Source of the DNA: Haloplanus ruber
Lineage (GTDB): Archaea; Halobacteriota; Halobacteria; Halobacteriales; Haloferacaceae
DNA length: 64,000 nt
Direction of reading: 5' to 3'
NCBI RefSeq assembly: GCF_024494725.1
Contig: NZ_JANHDK010000001.1
Span: forward strand, 496,001 to 560,000
A program made the position numbers and the translations under genes. Shown here one piece after another: positions 49,545 through 58,552 of the stretch (the first letter of the stretch is position 1; every line of letters starts with the position of its first letter). The notes beneath the pieces are model-generated. The model saw only the letters and a list, made by a program, of their open reading frames with translations. It was not told where the DNA came from and made no database searches.

Positions 49545-51125
49545 ATGCTCCGAATCGCGGGTCTCGCGGGTAATCGCGGACGGAACCTGATGCACATCGC
49601 GGATCTGGCGCCCGGCGATAGCGAGGTGGCCGTCGTTTGCACCGACGACGGCTCGGCGCCGGTCCTGTCGTCGGCCGCCGACCGGGGAATCCCGACCGAG
49701 GTGGTCGAGCGCGGCGACGACGAGTCGCGGGCGGACCACGAGTCGCGGCTTCGCGCCCGCCTCGACGACTACGAGTTCGACCTCGTCTGTATGGACGGCT
49801 ACATGCGCGTCCTCTCGGAGGACCTGCTCGACGACCTGCCGACGACGCTCAACGTCCACCCGTCGCTTCTCCCCGCCTTCCGCGGCGAGGACGCCCACGA
49901 ACAGGCGCTCGCGGCGGGCGTCCGCACGACCGGGTGTACCGTCCACGTCGCCACCGCGGAACTCGACGCCGGCCCGATCGTCACCCAGGAGGCGGTGCCG
50001 GTCCACGAGGGCGACGACGCCGACGCCCTGAAACGACGAGTTCTCCACGAGGCGGAGTTCAAGGCCTACCCCCGCGCAGTCGAGTGGTTCGCCGAGGGCC
50101 GTGTCACTGTCGACGACGACGACGGCGTCACCGTCGAGGGCGACGAGGCGGGGCAGTTCCCGGCCCGCCGTGTCGTCTCCGACGACCGACGGCGAACCCT
50201 GCGCTACGGCGAGAACCCGCATCAGGACGCCGCCCTCTACGCCGACGTCGCGAGCGACGAGGCCAGCGTCGTCGGCGCCCCGCAGTTGAACGAGGGCGCC
50301 AAGGCGCTGTCGTACAACAACTACAACGACGCCGACGCCGCCCTCGATCTGATCCGGGAGTTCGACGACCCCGCGGCGGCGGTCATCAAACACACCAACC
50401 CCGCGGGGTGTGCGACCGCCGACTCGCTCGCGGCGGCCTACGACGACGCGCTTTCGACGGACGCCATGAGCGCCTTCGGCGGCATCGTCGCACTCAACCG
50501 CCCCTGTGACGCCGCCACCGCCGACGCCATCGTCGAGTCGTTCAAGGAAGTCGTCGTCGCTCCCGGCTACACCGACGGCGCTCTCGATGTCCTGACCGCA
50601 ACGGAGAATCTCCGAGTGCTCGACGTGGGGTCGCTCGGCGACCGGACGGCGGCGCTGTCCGAAAAGCCACTGACCGGTGGGCGACTGGTGCAGGAACGCG
50701 ACGACTGGGCACCGACCCGCGAGGATCTGGAGGTGGTCACCGACCGCGACCCGACCGACGAGGAAGTCGAGACCATGCTGTTCGCGTGGCGCACGCTGAA
50801 ACACGTCAAGTCGAATGGGATTCTCTTTGCGTCGGGGACCGAGACGGTCGGCATCGGCATGGGGCAGGTCAGCCGAGTCGACGCCGTGCGCTTGGCGGCG
50901 ATGAAGGCCGACGAACACGCCGAGGGAAAGGACGCCGAGGGCGCGGTGATGGCTTCGGACGCCTTCTTCCCGTTCCCCGACGGCGTGGAGGAGGCCGCCG
51001 AGGCAGGGGTCGAAGCCGTGATCCAGCCCGGTGGCTCGGTCAACGACGAGGACGTGATCGCCGCCGCGGACGACCACGACATGGCGATGGCGTTCACCGG
51101 GAAGCGGTGTTTCAGACACGACTGA
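49545..51125 (+). CDS. purNH: Fused glycinamide ribonucleotide formyltransferase (PurN) and AICAR formyltransferase (PurH domain)
   Basis: A 526-residue fusion. The N-terminal PurN-type formyltransferase (1-190) shows LNVHPSLLPAFRG with N103 and H105 and D141 in ELDAGPI; it makes FGAR from 10-formyl-tetrahydrofolate. The C-terminal AICAR formyltransferase (about 205-526) shows LRYGENPHQDAALY and the catalytic K282-H283 in IKHTNPAGCA. The IMP cyclohydrolase domain of bacterial PurH is missing; in archaea a separate PurO does that step. The fusion couples the third and ninth steps through the same cofactor. Start at 49545; divergent from purB. Confidence 0.94.
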   Translation: MLRIAGLAGNRGRNLMHIADLAPGDSEVAVVCTDDGSAPVLSSAADRGIPTEVVERGDDESRADHESRLRARLDDYEFDLVCMDGYMRVLSEDLLDDLPTTLNVHPSLLPAFRGEDAHEQALAAGVRTTGCTVHVATAELDAGPIVTQEAVPVHEGDDADALKRRVLHEAEFKAYPRAVEWFAEGRVTVDDDDGVTVEGDEAGQFPARRVVSDDRRRTLRYGENPHQDAALYADVASDEASVVGAPQLNEGAKALSYNNYNDADAALDLIREFDDPAAAVIKHTNPAGCATADSLAAAYDDALSTDAMSAFGGIVALNRPCDAATADAIVESFKEVVVAPGYTDGALDVLTATENLRVLDVGSLGDRTAALSEKPLTGGRLVQERDDWAPTREDLEVVTDRDPTDEEVETMLFAWRTLKHVKSNGILFASGTETVGIGMGQVSRVDAVRLAAMKADEHAEGKDAEGAVMASDAFFPFPDGVEEAAEAGVEAVIQPGGSVNDEDVIAAADDHDMAMAFTGKRCFRHD

Positions 51126-51200
51126 CGGGAGTGGTGGAACGTTCGGGACGACCGACCCGAGAGCAGCGGGGACGACCCGACACGCGTCCGGTGTGACAAC

Positions 51201-51231
51201 GTTTAAGCGCGGCTCGGAACCACGGCTAGCC
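51201..51231 (+). promoter_or_regulatory. purKE promoter (leaderless)
   Basis: GTTTAAGC (51201-51208) is centred about 27 nt before the purK ATG at 51232, with no Shine-Dalgarno sequence. The spacing supports this start over the in-frame upstream codon at 51193. Confidence 0.6.
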
Positions 51232-52398
51232 ATGTCGATCACCGTTCCAGGCCCGACGCTGGGCGTCGTCGGCGGCGGCCAGCTCGGCCGGATGCTCGCC
51301 GAGGCGGCCGCGCCCCTCGGCGTCGAGACTGTCGTCCTCGATCCGACGCCGGACTGCCCGGCCGCGCCCGTCGCGCGCGATCAGATCGTCGGCGACTTCG
51401 ACGACCCCGAGGCGATTGGCCGACTGGCCGAGCGGACGGACGCTCTGACCTACGAAATCGAACTCGCTGACCCGGATCACCTGGCGAGCGCGAGCGCTGA
51501 GGCCGGCGTCCCGGTCCAGCCGGCGCCCGAGACACTACGGACGATTCAGGACAAGTTCGCCGAAAAGGAGATGCTGAGCGCGGCGGGCATCCCCGTCCCC
51601 GCCTACCGCCGGGTCGACTCTGTGGCCGATCTGGAGGCTGCCGTCGAGGAGTTCGGCGGCGTCATGCTGAAGGCCCGTGAGGGTGGCTACGACGGCCGCG
51701 GCAACGTCCCGGTTCACGCGGCCGACGACGCCGAGAATGCGCTCCGCGAGGCCGTTGGAACGGCCGAGAACCCGGCCGCCCTCGCCGAGACCCTCGTCGA
51801 CTTCGAGCGCGAGGTTTCCGTGATCGGCGTCCAGGGCGACGGCGAGGTGCGGACCTTCCCCGTCGGCGAGAACGTCCACGAGGCGGAGATTCTGCGGGAG
51901 ACGGTCGTCCCCGCGCGCACGAGCGACGCGGTGAAAGAGCGCGCCCAAGCCGTCGCTCGCGACGTTCTCGACGCCCTCGACGGTCGCGGCGTGTTCGGGA
52001 TCGAACTGTTCGAGACGGACGGCGAGATCCTGGTCAACGAAATCGCGCCCCGCCCGCACAACTCCGGACACTGGAGCATCGAGGGCGCGGTCACCTCGCA
52101 GTTCGAACAGCACGCCCGCGCGGTGCTCGGGTGGCCGCTGGGGTCGACCCGACAGCGGGCCCCGACCGTGAGCGCGAACGTCCTCGGCACCACCGACGAG
52201 GAGCGCCCCGCCGAACTCGCGGACGTCGAGGCGGTCCTCTCCCACGAGGCGGCGCACCTGCACTGGTACGGCAAAGATCAGGTGCGGCCGCTCCGAAAGA
52301 TGGGCCACGTGACACTCACCGACGAGGGCGGCGACACGACCCGTGACGATCTGCTCGCATCGGCACGCGAACTGCGCGACGACCTCACCTTCCGATGA
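51232..52398 (+). CDS. purK: N5-carboxyaminoimidazole ribonucleotide synthase
   Basis: A 388-residue ATP-grasp enzyme that carboxylates AIR to N5-CAIR. TLGVVGGGQLGRMLAEAA (8-25) opens the preATP-grasp domain. The ATP-grasp core contains FGGVMLKAREGGYDGRGNVP (about 140-159), and VNEIAPRPHNSGHWSIEGAV (about 264-283) carries Mg ligands and the PurK signature. The stop overlaps purE (ATGA), so the two successive enzymes are produced together. The start at 51232 is fixed by a leaderless TATA spacing. Confidence 0.96.
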   Translation: MSITVPGPTLGVVGGGQLGRMLAEAAAPLGVETVVLDPTPDCPAAPVARDQIVGDFDDPEAIGRLAERTDALTYEIELADPDHLASASAEAGVPVQPAPETLRTIQDKFAEKEMLSAAGIPVPAYRRVDSVADLEAAVEEFGGVMLKAREGGYDGRGNVPVHAADDAENALREAVGTAENPAALAETLVDFEREVSVIGVQGDGEVRTFPVGENVHEAEILRETVVPARTSDAVKERAQAVARDVLDALDGRGVFGIELFETDGEILVNEIAPRPHNSGHWSIEGAVTSQFEQHARAVLGWPLGSTRQRAPTVSANVLGTTDEERPAELADVEAVLSHEAAHLHWYGKDQVRPLRKMGHVTLTDEGGDTTRDDLLASARELRDDLTFR

Positions 52399-53009
52399 CC
52401 GGAATCGACGACCTCATCGACGATCTGCACGCACAGGCCGCGGCCGACCGCGACTCCGAGACGACCCCCGAAGTCGGGATTATCATGGGGTCAGACTCCG
52501 ATCTCGACACCATGGCCGGGGCCTACGATGCCCTGCAGGAACTGGGATTCGCAGAGCAGACCAACTACGACGACCCGCCAGAGGCCCGCTTTACCTTCGA
52601 GAGCTACGTCGTCTCCGCACACCGCACACCGGACCTGATGTACGCCTACGGCGAGACGGCCGCCGACCGCGGTCTCGACGTGATCATCGCGGGCGCGGGC
52701 GGGAAGTCCGCGGACCTGCCGAACATGACCGCGTCCATCGCGTACCCGCTGCCGGTGATCGGCGTGCCGGTCCAGGAGAAGTCGGTGGATTCGGTGATCG
52801 GGATGCCGACGGGCGCGCCCATCGTCGCCGTCGACGCCGGGAAGTCCTACAACGCGGCGCTGTCGGCGGTTCAGATCCTCGCGCGCGAACACGCGGACCT
52901 GATCGAACGCCTCGAAACCGAACACGACGACCTGCGGTCGGGCGTGGCCGAGGTTTCGCGGGGCCTCCACGACCGGGGGATCGACGGGTTCCGGAATCGC
53001 CACGAATAG
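52395..53009 (+). CDS. purE: N5-carboxyaminoimidazole ribonucleotide mutase
   Basis: A 204-residue class I PurE: MGSDSDLDTMAGAYDALQEL (about 31-50), YVVSAHRTPDLMYAYGETAA (about 71-90) with the catalytic histidine, and IAGAGGKSADLPNMTASIAY (about 97-116). It moves the carboxylate of N5-CAIR to make CAIR. The family core is about 160 residues; the extra 20 residues at the N-terminus and the acidic C-terminal helix are haloarchaeal features. Overlaps purK by 4 bp. Confidence 0.95.
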   Translation: MTGIDDLIDDLHAQAAADRDSETTPEVGIIMGSDSDLDTMAGAYDALQELGFAEQTNYDDPPEARFTFESYVVSAHRTPDLMYAYGETAADRGLDVIIAGAGGKSADLPNMTASIAYPLPVIGVPVQEKSVDSVIGMPTGAPIVAVDAGKSYNAALSAVQILAREHADLIERLETEHDDLRSGVAEVSRGLHDRGIDGFRNRHE

Positions 53010-53081
53010 GCCGACGCGGCCGCCGCGACAGGGCGTGAAACGCCCGTATACGGCCGTAAAACCGACTGACAACACCGGACG

Positions 53082-53140
53082 GCATAAATCAACGCTTATG
53101 GGGGAGCACTCCTAACCCCCGAGATGACAGGAATCAAGGT
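53082..53140 (+). promoter_or_regulatory. nuo operon promoter and short leader
   Basis: GCATAAATC (53082-53090) is a TATA-like box predicting a start near 53110, with a leader of about 30 nt. A GGGGG/CCCCC pair (about 53100-53121) straddles the predicted start. A Shine-Dalgarno-like AAGGT precedes the nuoA ATG. Confidence 0.45.
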
Positions 53141-53554
53141 ATGAATCAGTGGATAGCAATCGGTGCGCTCGGAGTCATGGGCGTCGGCATCCCCATCGCC
53201 ATGATGGTGGTGTCGGCACTCCTGCGGCCGAGCGTGTCCGAACAGGGAAAGACCGTAGTATACGAGAGCGGCGAGGTGCCGACGGGCACGGCGCACGTCC
53301 AGTTCAACATCCAGTACTACATGGTCGCGCTGCTGTTCCTCGTCTTCGACGTGGAAACCGTCCTGATCTTCCCGTGGACGCTGATCTATCGGTCCGCGCT
53401 GGAACAGGGCGCCACGCTCGGCCAGGTTCTCGCACCGATGCTGGTGTTTATCGGCGTCCTCGTCGTCGGGCTTGGCTGGGCCTGGCGCAACGGTGCGGTC
53501 GAATGGATCAAGAGTCCGCGTGCGTCCCGCCGTAAGACCGAGAGACAATCATGA
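53141..53554 (+). CDS. nuoA: NADH dehydrogenase-like complex I subunit A
   Basis: A 137-residue membrane subunit with three helices. The family signature YESGEVPTGTAHVQFNIQYY (about 42-61) sits in the loop between helices 1 and 2, followed by FLVFDVETVLIFPWTLIY (about 66-83). It sits next to NuoH and the quinone cavity. First gene of the nuo operon. Its stop overlaps nuoB (ATGA). Confidence 0.96.
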   Translation: MNQWIAIGALGVMGVGIPIAMMVVSALLRPSVSEQGKTVVYESGEVPTGTAHVQFNIQYYMVALLFLVFDVETVLIFPWTLIYRSALEQGATLGQVLAPMLVFIGVLVVGLGWAWRNGAVEWIKSPRASRRKTERQS

Positions 53555-54258
53555 GTAGCGAACAAGAACGATTCGTCACCGACACGAGCCAGGTAGGAAG
53601 CGACACCCGCGACGCCCGCATCGGGGCGTCGGGAACTGACAACCGATTCAACTCGAAGCTTCGGGAGGCGTTCGGCTCGTCGCCGTTCATCCTCACGAAG
53701 TTCGACCGGTTCATGGAGTGGGTCCGGGGCTCCTCGATGTTCATGCTACAGTTCGGTATCGCCTGCTGTAGCATCGAGATGATGCACACCTACGCGGTCA
53801 AACACGACCTTGACCGCTTCGGGGCCGGTGTGCCGCGCGCGTCACCGCGACAGGCGGACGTGATCATCGTCCCGGGGACCATCGTCTCGAAGTTCGCCCC
53901 GCGGATGAAGCGCGTCTACGACCAGATGCCCGAACCCAAGTTCGTCGTCGGCATGGGGTCGTGTACCATCTCCGGGGGACCGTTCCAGGAGGGGTACAAC
54001 GTCGTCAAGGGGGCCGAGGAAGTCATTCCGGTCGACATCCACGTCCCCGGCTGTCCGCCCCGGCCGGAGGCGCTGATCTACGGCGTCGCCAAACTCCAGG
54101 AGCGGATCGCCAACGGCGAGAGTTCGCCGGTGACGGTCAAGCCCTACGAACTCGAACAGTTCAGCGACCTCGACCAGGACGAAGTGGTCGACAAACTCGC
54201 CGACGAAATCGACGAGGACGACCTCGTCATGCGGTACAACTGGGCTGACTCGCCATGA
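53551..54258 (+). CDS. nuoB: Complex I subunit B (N2 iron-sulfur cluster)
   Basis: A 235-residue peripheral subunit carrying the terminal [4Fe-4S] cluster N2. Cysteine ligands are visible as CC in IACCSIEMMHTYAV, the cysteine in MGSCTISGGPFQ, and C in PGCPPRPEALIYG. It passes electrons to quinone. The N-terminal 45 residues are a flexible extension. Overlaps nuoA and nuoCD by 4 bp each. Confidence 0.97.
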   Translation: MSSEQERFVTDTSQVGSDTRDARIGASGTDNRFNSKLREAFGSSPFILTKFDRFMEWVRGSSMFMLQFGIACCSIEMMHTYAVKHDLDRFGAGVPRASPRQADVIIVPGTIVSKFAPRMKRVYDQMPEPKFVVGMGSCTISGGPFQEGYNVVKGAEEVIPVDIHVPGCPPRPEALIYGVAKLQERIANGESSPVTVKPYELEQFSDLDQDEVVDKLADEIDEDDLVMRYNWADSP

Positions 54259-55919
54259 GTCTGGAAGAATCAACCCCGGACACGGTCGATACGGGCGTGA
54301 CGACGGCCGAGGAAATCGAGGCTCTGCTGGGTGATCTGGTCCTCGACCGAGACGACCACCTCAACGCGCCGGGATTCGTCGTCCGTCCCGACCAGGTACA
54401 GGACACCCTCTTTCGTCTCCGCGACGAGGCCGGGTTCGATCACCTCTCCTGTGTCACCGCACAGGAGTACGAGGACCGCTACGAGTCCATCTACCACCTC
54501 AAGAAGTACGACGACCCCACCGACGAGGTGAGCGTCGTCGTCCCGACGCCGACCGACAACCCCGTCAGCGAGTCCGCGGAACCGGTCTATCGCACCGCCG
54601 AGTGGCACGAACGCGAGGCCTACGATCTGGTCGGCATCGACTACGACGACCACCCGGACCTCCGTCGCATCCTCCTGCCCGAGACGTGGCAGGGTCACCC
54701 GCTCTCTCGGGACTACGACCAGGATCGGCCACAGGTCGTCCCCCTGCGAGAGCACGCCAACCCGCTCCAGGAGGACCACGAGGGCGACGAGGACGATACG
54801 ATGTTCCTCAACATCGGCCCGCACCATCCGGCGACCCACGGCGTGCTCCACCTCAAGACCGTGCTCGACGGCGAACAGGTGGTCGACGTGGAGTCGGACA
54901 TCGGCTATCTCCATCGGTGTGAGGAGCAGATCTGCCAGCAGGGCACCTACCGCTACCAGATCATGCCCTATCCGGACCGGTGGGACTACATCTCCGCCGG
55001 CCTGCTGAACGAGTGGGCCTACGCCCGCGTCGCCGAGGACCTCGCGGACATCGAGGTGCCCGAGTACGCACAGGTCATCCGGACGATGGGGGCCGAACTC
55101 TGTCGGATCGCGGCCCACATGCTCGCGGTCGGCACCTTCGCGCTGGACGTCTACGGCGACTTCACCGCCATCTTCATGTACGCCGTCCGGGACCGCGAGA
55201 AGGTCCAGAACATCCTCGAAGAGCTCACGGGCCAGCGGCTCATGTTCAATTACTTCCGGCTCGGTGGGGTCGTCTGGGACCTGCCCGAGCCTCGCGAGGA
55301 CTTCTTCGAGATGATCCGGGACTTCCTCGACGACCTGCCGGAGGCCCTCGAGGAGTACCACGACATGATCTCGGCCAACGAGATCCTGCAGGTCCGCACC
55401 GTCGACACGGGCGTCCTGCCACCGGAGGTGGCCAAGAGCTACGGGGCCACGGGGCCGGTCGCTCGCGGGTCGGGCGTCGATTACGACCTGCGGCGTGACG
55501 ATCCGTACGGCTACTACGACGAACTCGACTGGAACGTCGCCGTTGAGGACGGCTGTGACAACTACAGCCGCCTGCTCGTCCGCCTGCGTGAGGTGGAGGA
55601 GTCCGCGAAGATCATCGAACAGTGCGTCGACCTGCTGGAAGACTGGCCCGAGGACGAGCGGACGATTCAGTCGAACGTCCCGCGGACCATCCGGCCGGAC
55701 GACGACACCGAAATCTACCGTGCCGTCGAGGGCGCGAAAGGCGAACTCGGCATCTACGTCCGAGCGGACGGGACCGAGAAGCCCGCCCGGTTCAAGATCC
55801 GGAGCCCGTGTTTCTCGAACCTCCAGACGCTTCCGGAGATGTCGAACGGGGAGTACATCCCCGACCTGATCGCGTCGCTCGGTAGCCTCGATATCGTGCT
55901 CGGCGAGGTGGATCGCTGA
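54255..55919 (+). CDS. nuoCD: Complex I subunit CD fusion
   Basis: A 554-residue fusion of the 30-kDa NuoC (about 20-170; WHEREAYDLVGIDYDDHPDL) and the 49-kDa NuoD (about 180-554). NuoD shows the quinone-site histidines in NIGPHHPATHGVLHLKTVLD (about 189-208) and LHRCEEQICQQGTYR, and the hydrogenase-like large-subunit fold. The separate-gene arrangement is commoner in bacteria, and fusion occurs in enterobacteria and haloarchaea. Overlaps nuoB by 4 bp and nuoH by 1 bp. Confidence 0.96.
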   Translation: MSLEESTPDTVDTGVTTAEEIEALLGDLVLDRDDHLNAPGFVVRPDQVQDTLFRLRDEAGFDHLSCVTAQEYEDRYESIYHLKKYDDPTDEVSVVVPTPTDNPVSESAEPVYRTAEWHEREAYDLVGIDYDDHPDLRRILLPETWQGHPLSRDYDQDRPQVVPLREHANPLQEDHEGDEDDTMFLNIGPHHPATHGVLHLKTVLDGEQVVDVESDIGYLHRCEEQICQQGTYRYQIMPYPDRWDYISAGLLNEWAYARVAEDLADIEVPEYAQVIRTMGAELCRIAAHMLAVGTFALDVYGDFTAIFMYAVRDREKVQNILEELTGQRLMFNYFRLGGVVWDLPEPREDFFEMIRDFLDDLPEALEEYHDMISANEILQVRTVDTGVLPPEVAKSYGATGPVARGSGVDYDLRRDDPYGYYDELDWNVAVEDGCDNYSRLLVRLREVEESAKIIEQCVDLLEDWPEDERTIQSNVPRTIRPDDDTEIYRAVEGAKGELGIYVRADGTEKPARFKIRSPCFSNLQTLPEMSNGEYIPDLIASLGSLDIVLGEVDR

Positions 55920-57049
55920 TGGACGGGGTCTTCCTCCAGTCGGGGACGCCGACCGGGACCGCGAACGCGACGGCGAACGCGACAGCCAACGCGTCGGCTG
56001 GTGGTCCCATAGCGACACTCCCCGAGACGATTTCCGGTGTGCTCGGTCTCTCGGGGACCCTCGGTGACGTGGTCGGCGGGCTACTCGGTGCCTTTCTCAT
56101 CGCCAACATCATGCTCGGCATGACGGCGCTGGCCGGCCCGTGGGCCAAACGGAAGATCACGGCCGCGTTCACCGACCGGATCGCAGTCAACCGGATCGGC
56201 CCGTTCGGCCTGCTGATCATCGTCGCCGACGCGGTGCGTCTGCTCTCGAAGGAGCTGATCGTACCGGAGGGTGTCGACCGCCCGGCCTGGGACCTCGCGC
56301 CGATCATCCTGCCGTTCTCGGCGCTGCTCGGCTTCGCGGTGATCCCCCTCGGGAGCGGTCTGCAGTTGGCCGACCCCGAGACGGGGATCGTCTTCGCGTT
56401 CGCCGCCGCCTCCATCGCGTCGCTTAGCCTCGTCATGGCCGGCTACGCCTCGAACAACAAGTACTCGCTGTTGGGCGCGCTGCGTTCTATCGCACAGAAT
56501 CTCGCGTACGAGATTCCGCTAGTCGTCACGGCGGCGTCGGTGATCATCTTCGCCGGCACGTTCCAGACGAGCGAGATCGTCGCCGCCCAGACGGAGACGC
56601 TCGTCTCCCTCGGAGGCGTGTCGATCCCGAGTTGGTACGCCTTCGTCAACCCCTTCGCGTTCGTTCTGTTCGTGGCGGCGAACCTGGCGGAGATCGGTCG
56701 GAATCCGTTTGACATTCCGGAGGCGCCGACCGAGATTGTCGCCGGATACCAGACCGAATACTCCAGCGTCTACTTCGTGCTGTTCTACCTCGGGGAGTTC
56801 ATCCACATCTTCCTGGGCGGTGCCCTGATCGCCGTCCTGTTCCTCGGTGGCCCGGCTGGCCCGGTCTTGCCCGGGTTCGTCTGGATGATCATCAAGATGT
56901 GGGCGTTCTTCCTGTTCACGCAGTGGGCCCGGTCGGCGGTCCCGCGCGTGCGTATCGACCAGTTGATCGAGATGGGCTGGAAGGGCATGCTCGTGCTCTC
57001 TTTCGCCAATCTCGTGCTCACGGCAATCCTCGTGGGAGTGATCGCGTAA
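55919..57049 (+). CDS. nuoH: Complex I subunit H (quinone-binding membrane subunit)
   Basis: A 376-residue membrane subunit of about eight to nine helices. Signatures include RIAVNRIGPFGLLIIVADAV (about 80-99), which resembles the quinone-channel loop, ALRSIAQNLAYEIPLVV (about 188-204) and AANLAEIGRNPFDIPEAPTE (about 254-273). A Ser/Ala/Asn-rich 40-residue N-terminus precedes the first helix. Start overlaps the nuoCD stop by one base; the nuoI ATG overlaps the nuoH stop. Confidence 0.96.
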   Translation: MDGVFLQSGTPTGTANATANATANASAGGPIATLPETISGVLGLSGTLGDVVGGLLGAFLIANIMLGMTALAGPWAKRKITAAFTDRIAVNRIGPFGLLIIVADAVRLLSKELIVPEGVDRPAWDLAPIILPFSALLGFAVIPLGSGLQLADPETGIVFAFAAASIASLSLVMAGYASNNKYSLLGALRSIAQNLAYEIPLVVTAASVIIFAGTFQTSEIVAAQTETLVSLGGVSIPSWYAFVNPFAFVLFVAANLAEIGRNPFDIPEAPTEIVAGYQTEYSSVYFVLFYLGEFIHIFLGGALIAVLFLGGPAGPVLPGFVWMIIKMWAFFLFTQWARSAVPRVRIDQLIEMGWKGMLVLSFANLVLTAILVGVIA

Positions 57050-57510
57050 TGATTGGAATCCTCAAAGGCATGGCGACGACGATGAAACACGCGCTGGACG
57101 GGGAGACGTTCACCGTCGAATATCCCGACGTGGCGCCGGAAGTGAGTCCACGGTTCCGCGGTGTCCACAAGTTCAGCCAGGAGCGGTGTATCTGGTGTCG
57201 ACAGTGTGAGAACGTCTGTCCGAACGACACGATCCAGATCGTCCAGGACGACCAGCGCAACGGCGAACAGTACAACCTCCACATCGGCCAGTGTATCTAC
57301 TGCCGACTCTGCGAGGAGGTGTGTCCGGTGGACGCCATCCTGCTCACCCAGAACTTCGAGTTCACCGCCGACACGAAAGACGACTTCGTCTACAACAAAG
57401 AGCAGTTGAAGAACGTCCCCTGGTATAAGGGGATCGACCCGCTCGAATCCCGGAACCCCGACCGGGGAGCGTGGATCGGTGAGGGCGACGGGGAGATCGA
57501 CTACCAGTAA
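57049..57510 (+). CDS. nuoI: Complex I subunit I (8Fe-8S ferredoxin)
   Basis: A 153-residue peripheral subunit carrying clusters N6a and N6b. The two CxxCxxCxxxCP motifs are CIWCRQCENVCP (about 47-58) and CIYCRLCEEVCP (about 84-95). It relays electrons to NuoB. In bacteria these come from NuoG, which is absent here, so NuoI may face the electron-input partner directly. The start at 57049 overlaps nuoH by one base. Confidence 0.96.
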   Translation: MIGILKGMATTMKHALDGETFTVEYPDVAPEVSPRFRGVHKFSQERCIWCRQCENVCPNDTIQIVQDDQRNGEQYNLHIGQCIYCRLCEEVCPVDAILLTQNFEFTADTKDDFVYNKEQLKNVPWYKGIDPLESRNPDRGAWIGEGDGEIDYQ

Positions 57511-57587
57511 GGTTCCGGACGGCCGCGCCGTGTGGGCGCTGTGCCGTCTCGAAACGTTCAAAAGAATACCTTGAGCACATTCAAGCA

Positions 57588-57860
57588 ATGGTGTATGAAA
57601 CGATTACGTTCGCGCTGTTCTCCCTGGTAACGCTGGGGTGCAGCCTGGGCGTCGTCCTCGTCGAGGACGTGTGGCACTCCGCACTCCTCTTAGGTGGCGC
57701 CCTGTTGAGCGTCGCGGTCCATTACGTGATGTTACAGGCGGAGTTCCTCGCCGCCATGCAGGTCCTCGTCTACGTGGGTGGGATCCTGATCCTCATCACG
57801 TTCGCCGTGATGCTCACCAAATCGACAGCGGAACAGCCCTCGGAGGTGAGCGAGGCGTGA
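57588..57860 (+). CDS. nuoJ1: Complex I subunit J, N-terminal half
   Basis: A 90-residue membrane protein matching the first three helices of NuoJ: MVYETITFALFSLVTLGCSL, then HSALLLGGALLSVAVHYVML and YVGGILILITFAVMLTK (about 61-77). NuoJ is one protein in bacteria; in haloarchaea it is commonly split, and this is the first part. It sits after a 77-bp gap, the largest in the operon, where a secondary promoter is possible (AAAAGAATACC near 57562). It overlaps nuoJ2 by 4 bp (GTGA). Confidence 0.92.
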   Translation: MVYETITFALFSLVTLGCSLGVVLVEDVWHSALLLGGALLSVAVHYVMLQAEFLAAMQVLVYVGGILILITFAVMLTKSTAEQPSEVSEA

Positions 57861-58249
57861 CGACGAAGCCAAAACTGCGGGTCGGGTCGCACCTGCTGCC
57901 CGGTCTGGCAGCAGTTGCCCTTTTCGTCGTCATCGCCGTCGCCGTCCTCCGGGCCTCGTTCGGCGACCCGCAAGGGTTCCCGTCGGACGGAAGCATCACC
58001 GCCAGCATCGGCTACGCGATGTTCAACCTGGATATGGGGGCGGTTCCCGGCGAGGGCTTCCTAGTTGCCTTCATCGTCATCGCCATCGCGCTGGACGCGG
58101 CCCTTGATGGGTCGATCCTGTTGGCGAAACGTGAGGAAGAGGGCAGCGCAGTTGCCCTCCTGGCTGACGGCGGACGGCAGGTCCACGAGCGGCTGACCGA
58201 CGGCACGGAGTCCGATTCGGACGCCGACGACGACGGAGGTGACCACTGA
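57857..58249 (+). CDS. nuoJ2: Complex I subunit J, C-terminal half
   Basis: A 130-residue membrane protein corresponding to the last two helices of NuoJ: LLPGLAAVALFVVIAVAVLR (about 12-31) and EGFLVAFIVIAIALDAALDG (about 73-92), followed by a charged acidic tail (DSDADDDGGDH). GTG start at 57857 overlapping the nuoJ1 stop (GTGA). The split is compensated by translational coupling, which keeps the halves at equal amounts. Confidence 0.9.
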   Translation: MTTKPKLRVGSHLLPGLAAVALFVVIAVAVLRASFGDPQGFPSDGSITASIGYAMFNLDMGAVPGEGFLVAFIVIAIALDAALDGSILLAKREEEGSAVALLADGGRQVHERLTDGTESDSDADDDGGDH

Positions 58250-58551
58250 TGGTTCCGGTTCAGTGGTATCTGCTGCTGGCGACGGCCGTGTTCTGTATCG
58301 GCCTGTTCGGCATTCTGACCCGGAAGAACGCGCTGTTGTTCCTGATGTCGGTCGAGTTGATGCTGAACGCGGCCAACATCAACCTCGTTGCCTTCTCGGC
58401 GTACTGGGGGAACATCACCGGGCAGACGTTTAGCCTGTTCACGATGGCGCTGGCCGCCGCCGAGGTGGCCGTCGGCATCGGGATCATCCTCGTCCTGTAC
58501 CGCAACTTCGACGACGTGGACGTGACGCTGGCTAAGGGGATGAGGTGGTAA
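58249..58551 (+). CDS. nuoK: Complex I subunit K
   Basis: A 100-residue three-helix membrane subunit. SVELMLNAANINLVAFSAYW (about 34-53) is the NuoK signature with the conserved glutamate E36 used in proton coupling, and AAAEVAVGIGIILVLYRNFD (about 68-87) carries a second conserved glutamate. The ATG overlaps the nuoJ2 stop by one base. Follows the standard order J-K-L-M-N. Confidence 0.96.
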   Translation: MVPVQWYLLLATAVFCIGLFGILTRKNALLFLMSVELMLNAANINLVAFSAYWGNITGQTFSLFTMALAAAEVAVGIGIILVLYRNFDDVDVTLAKGMRW

Positions 58552-58552
58552 G

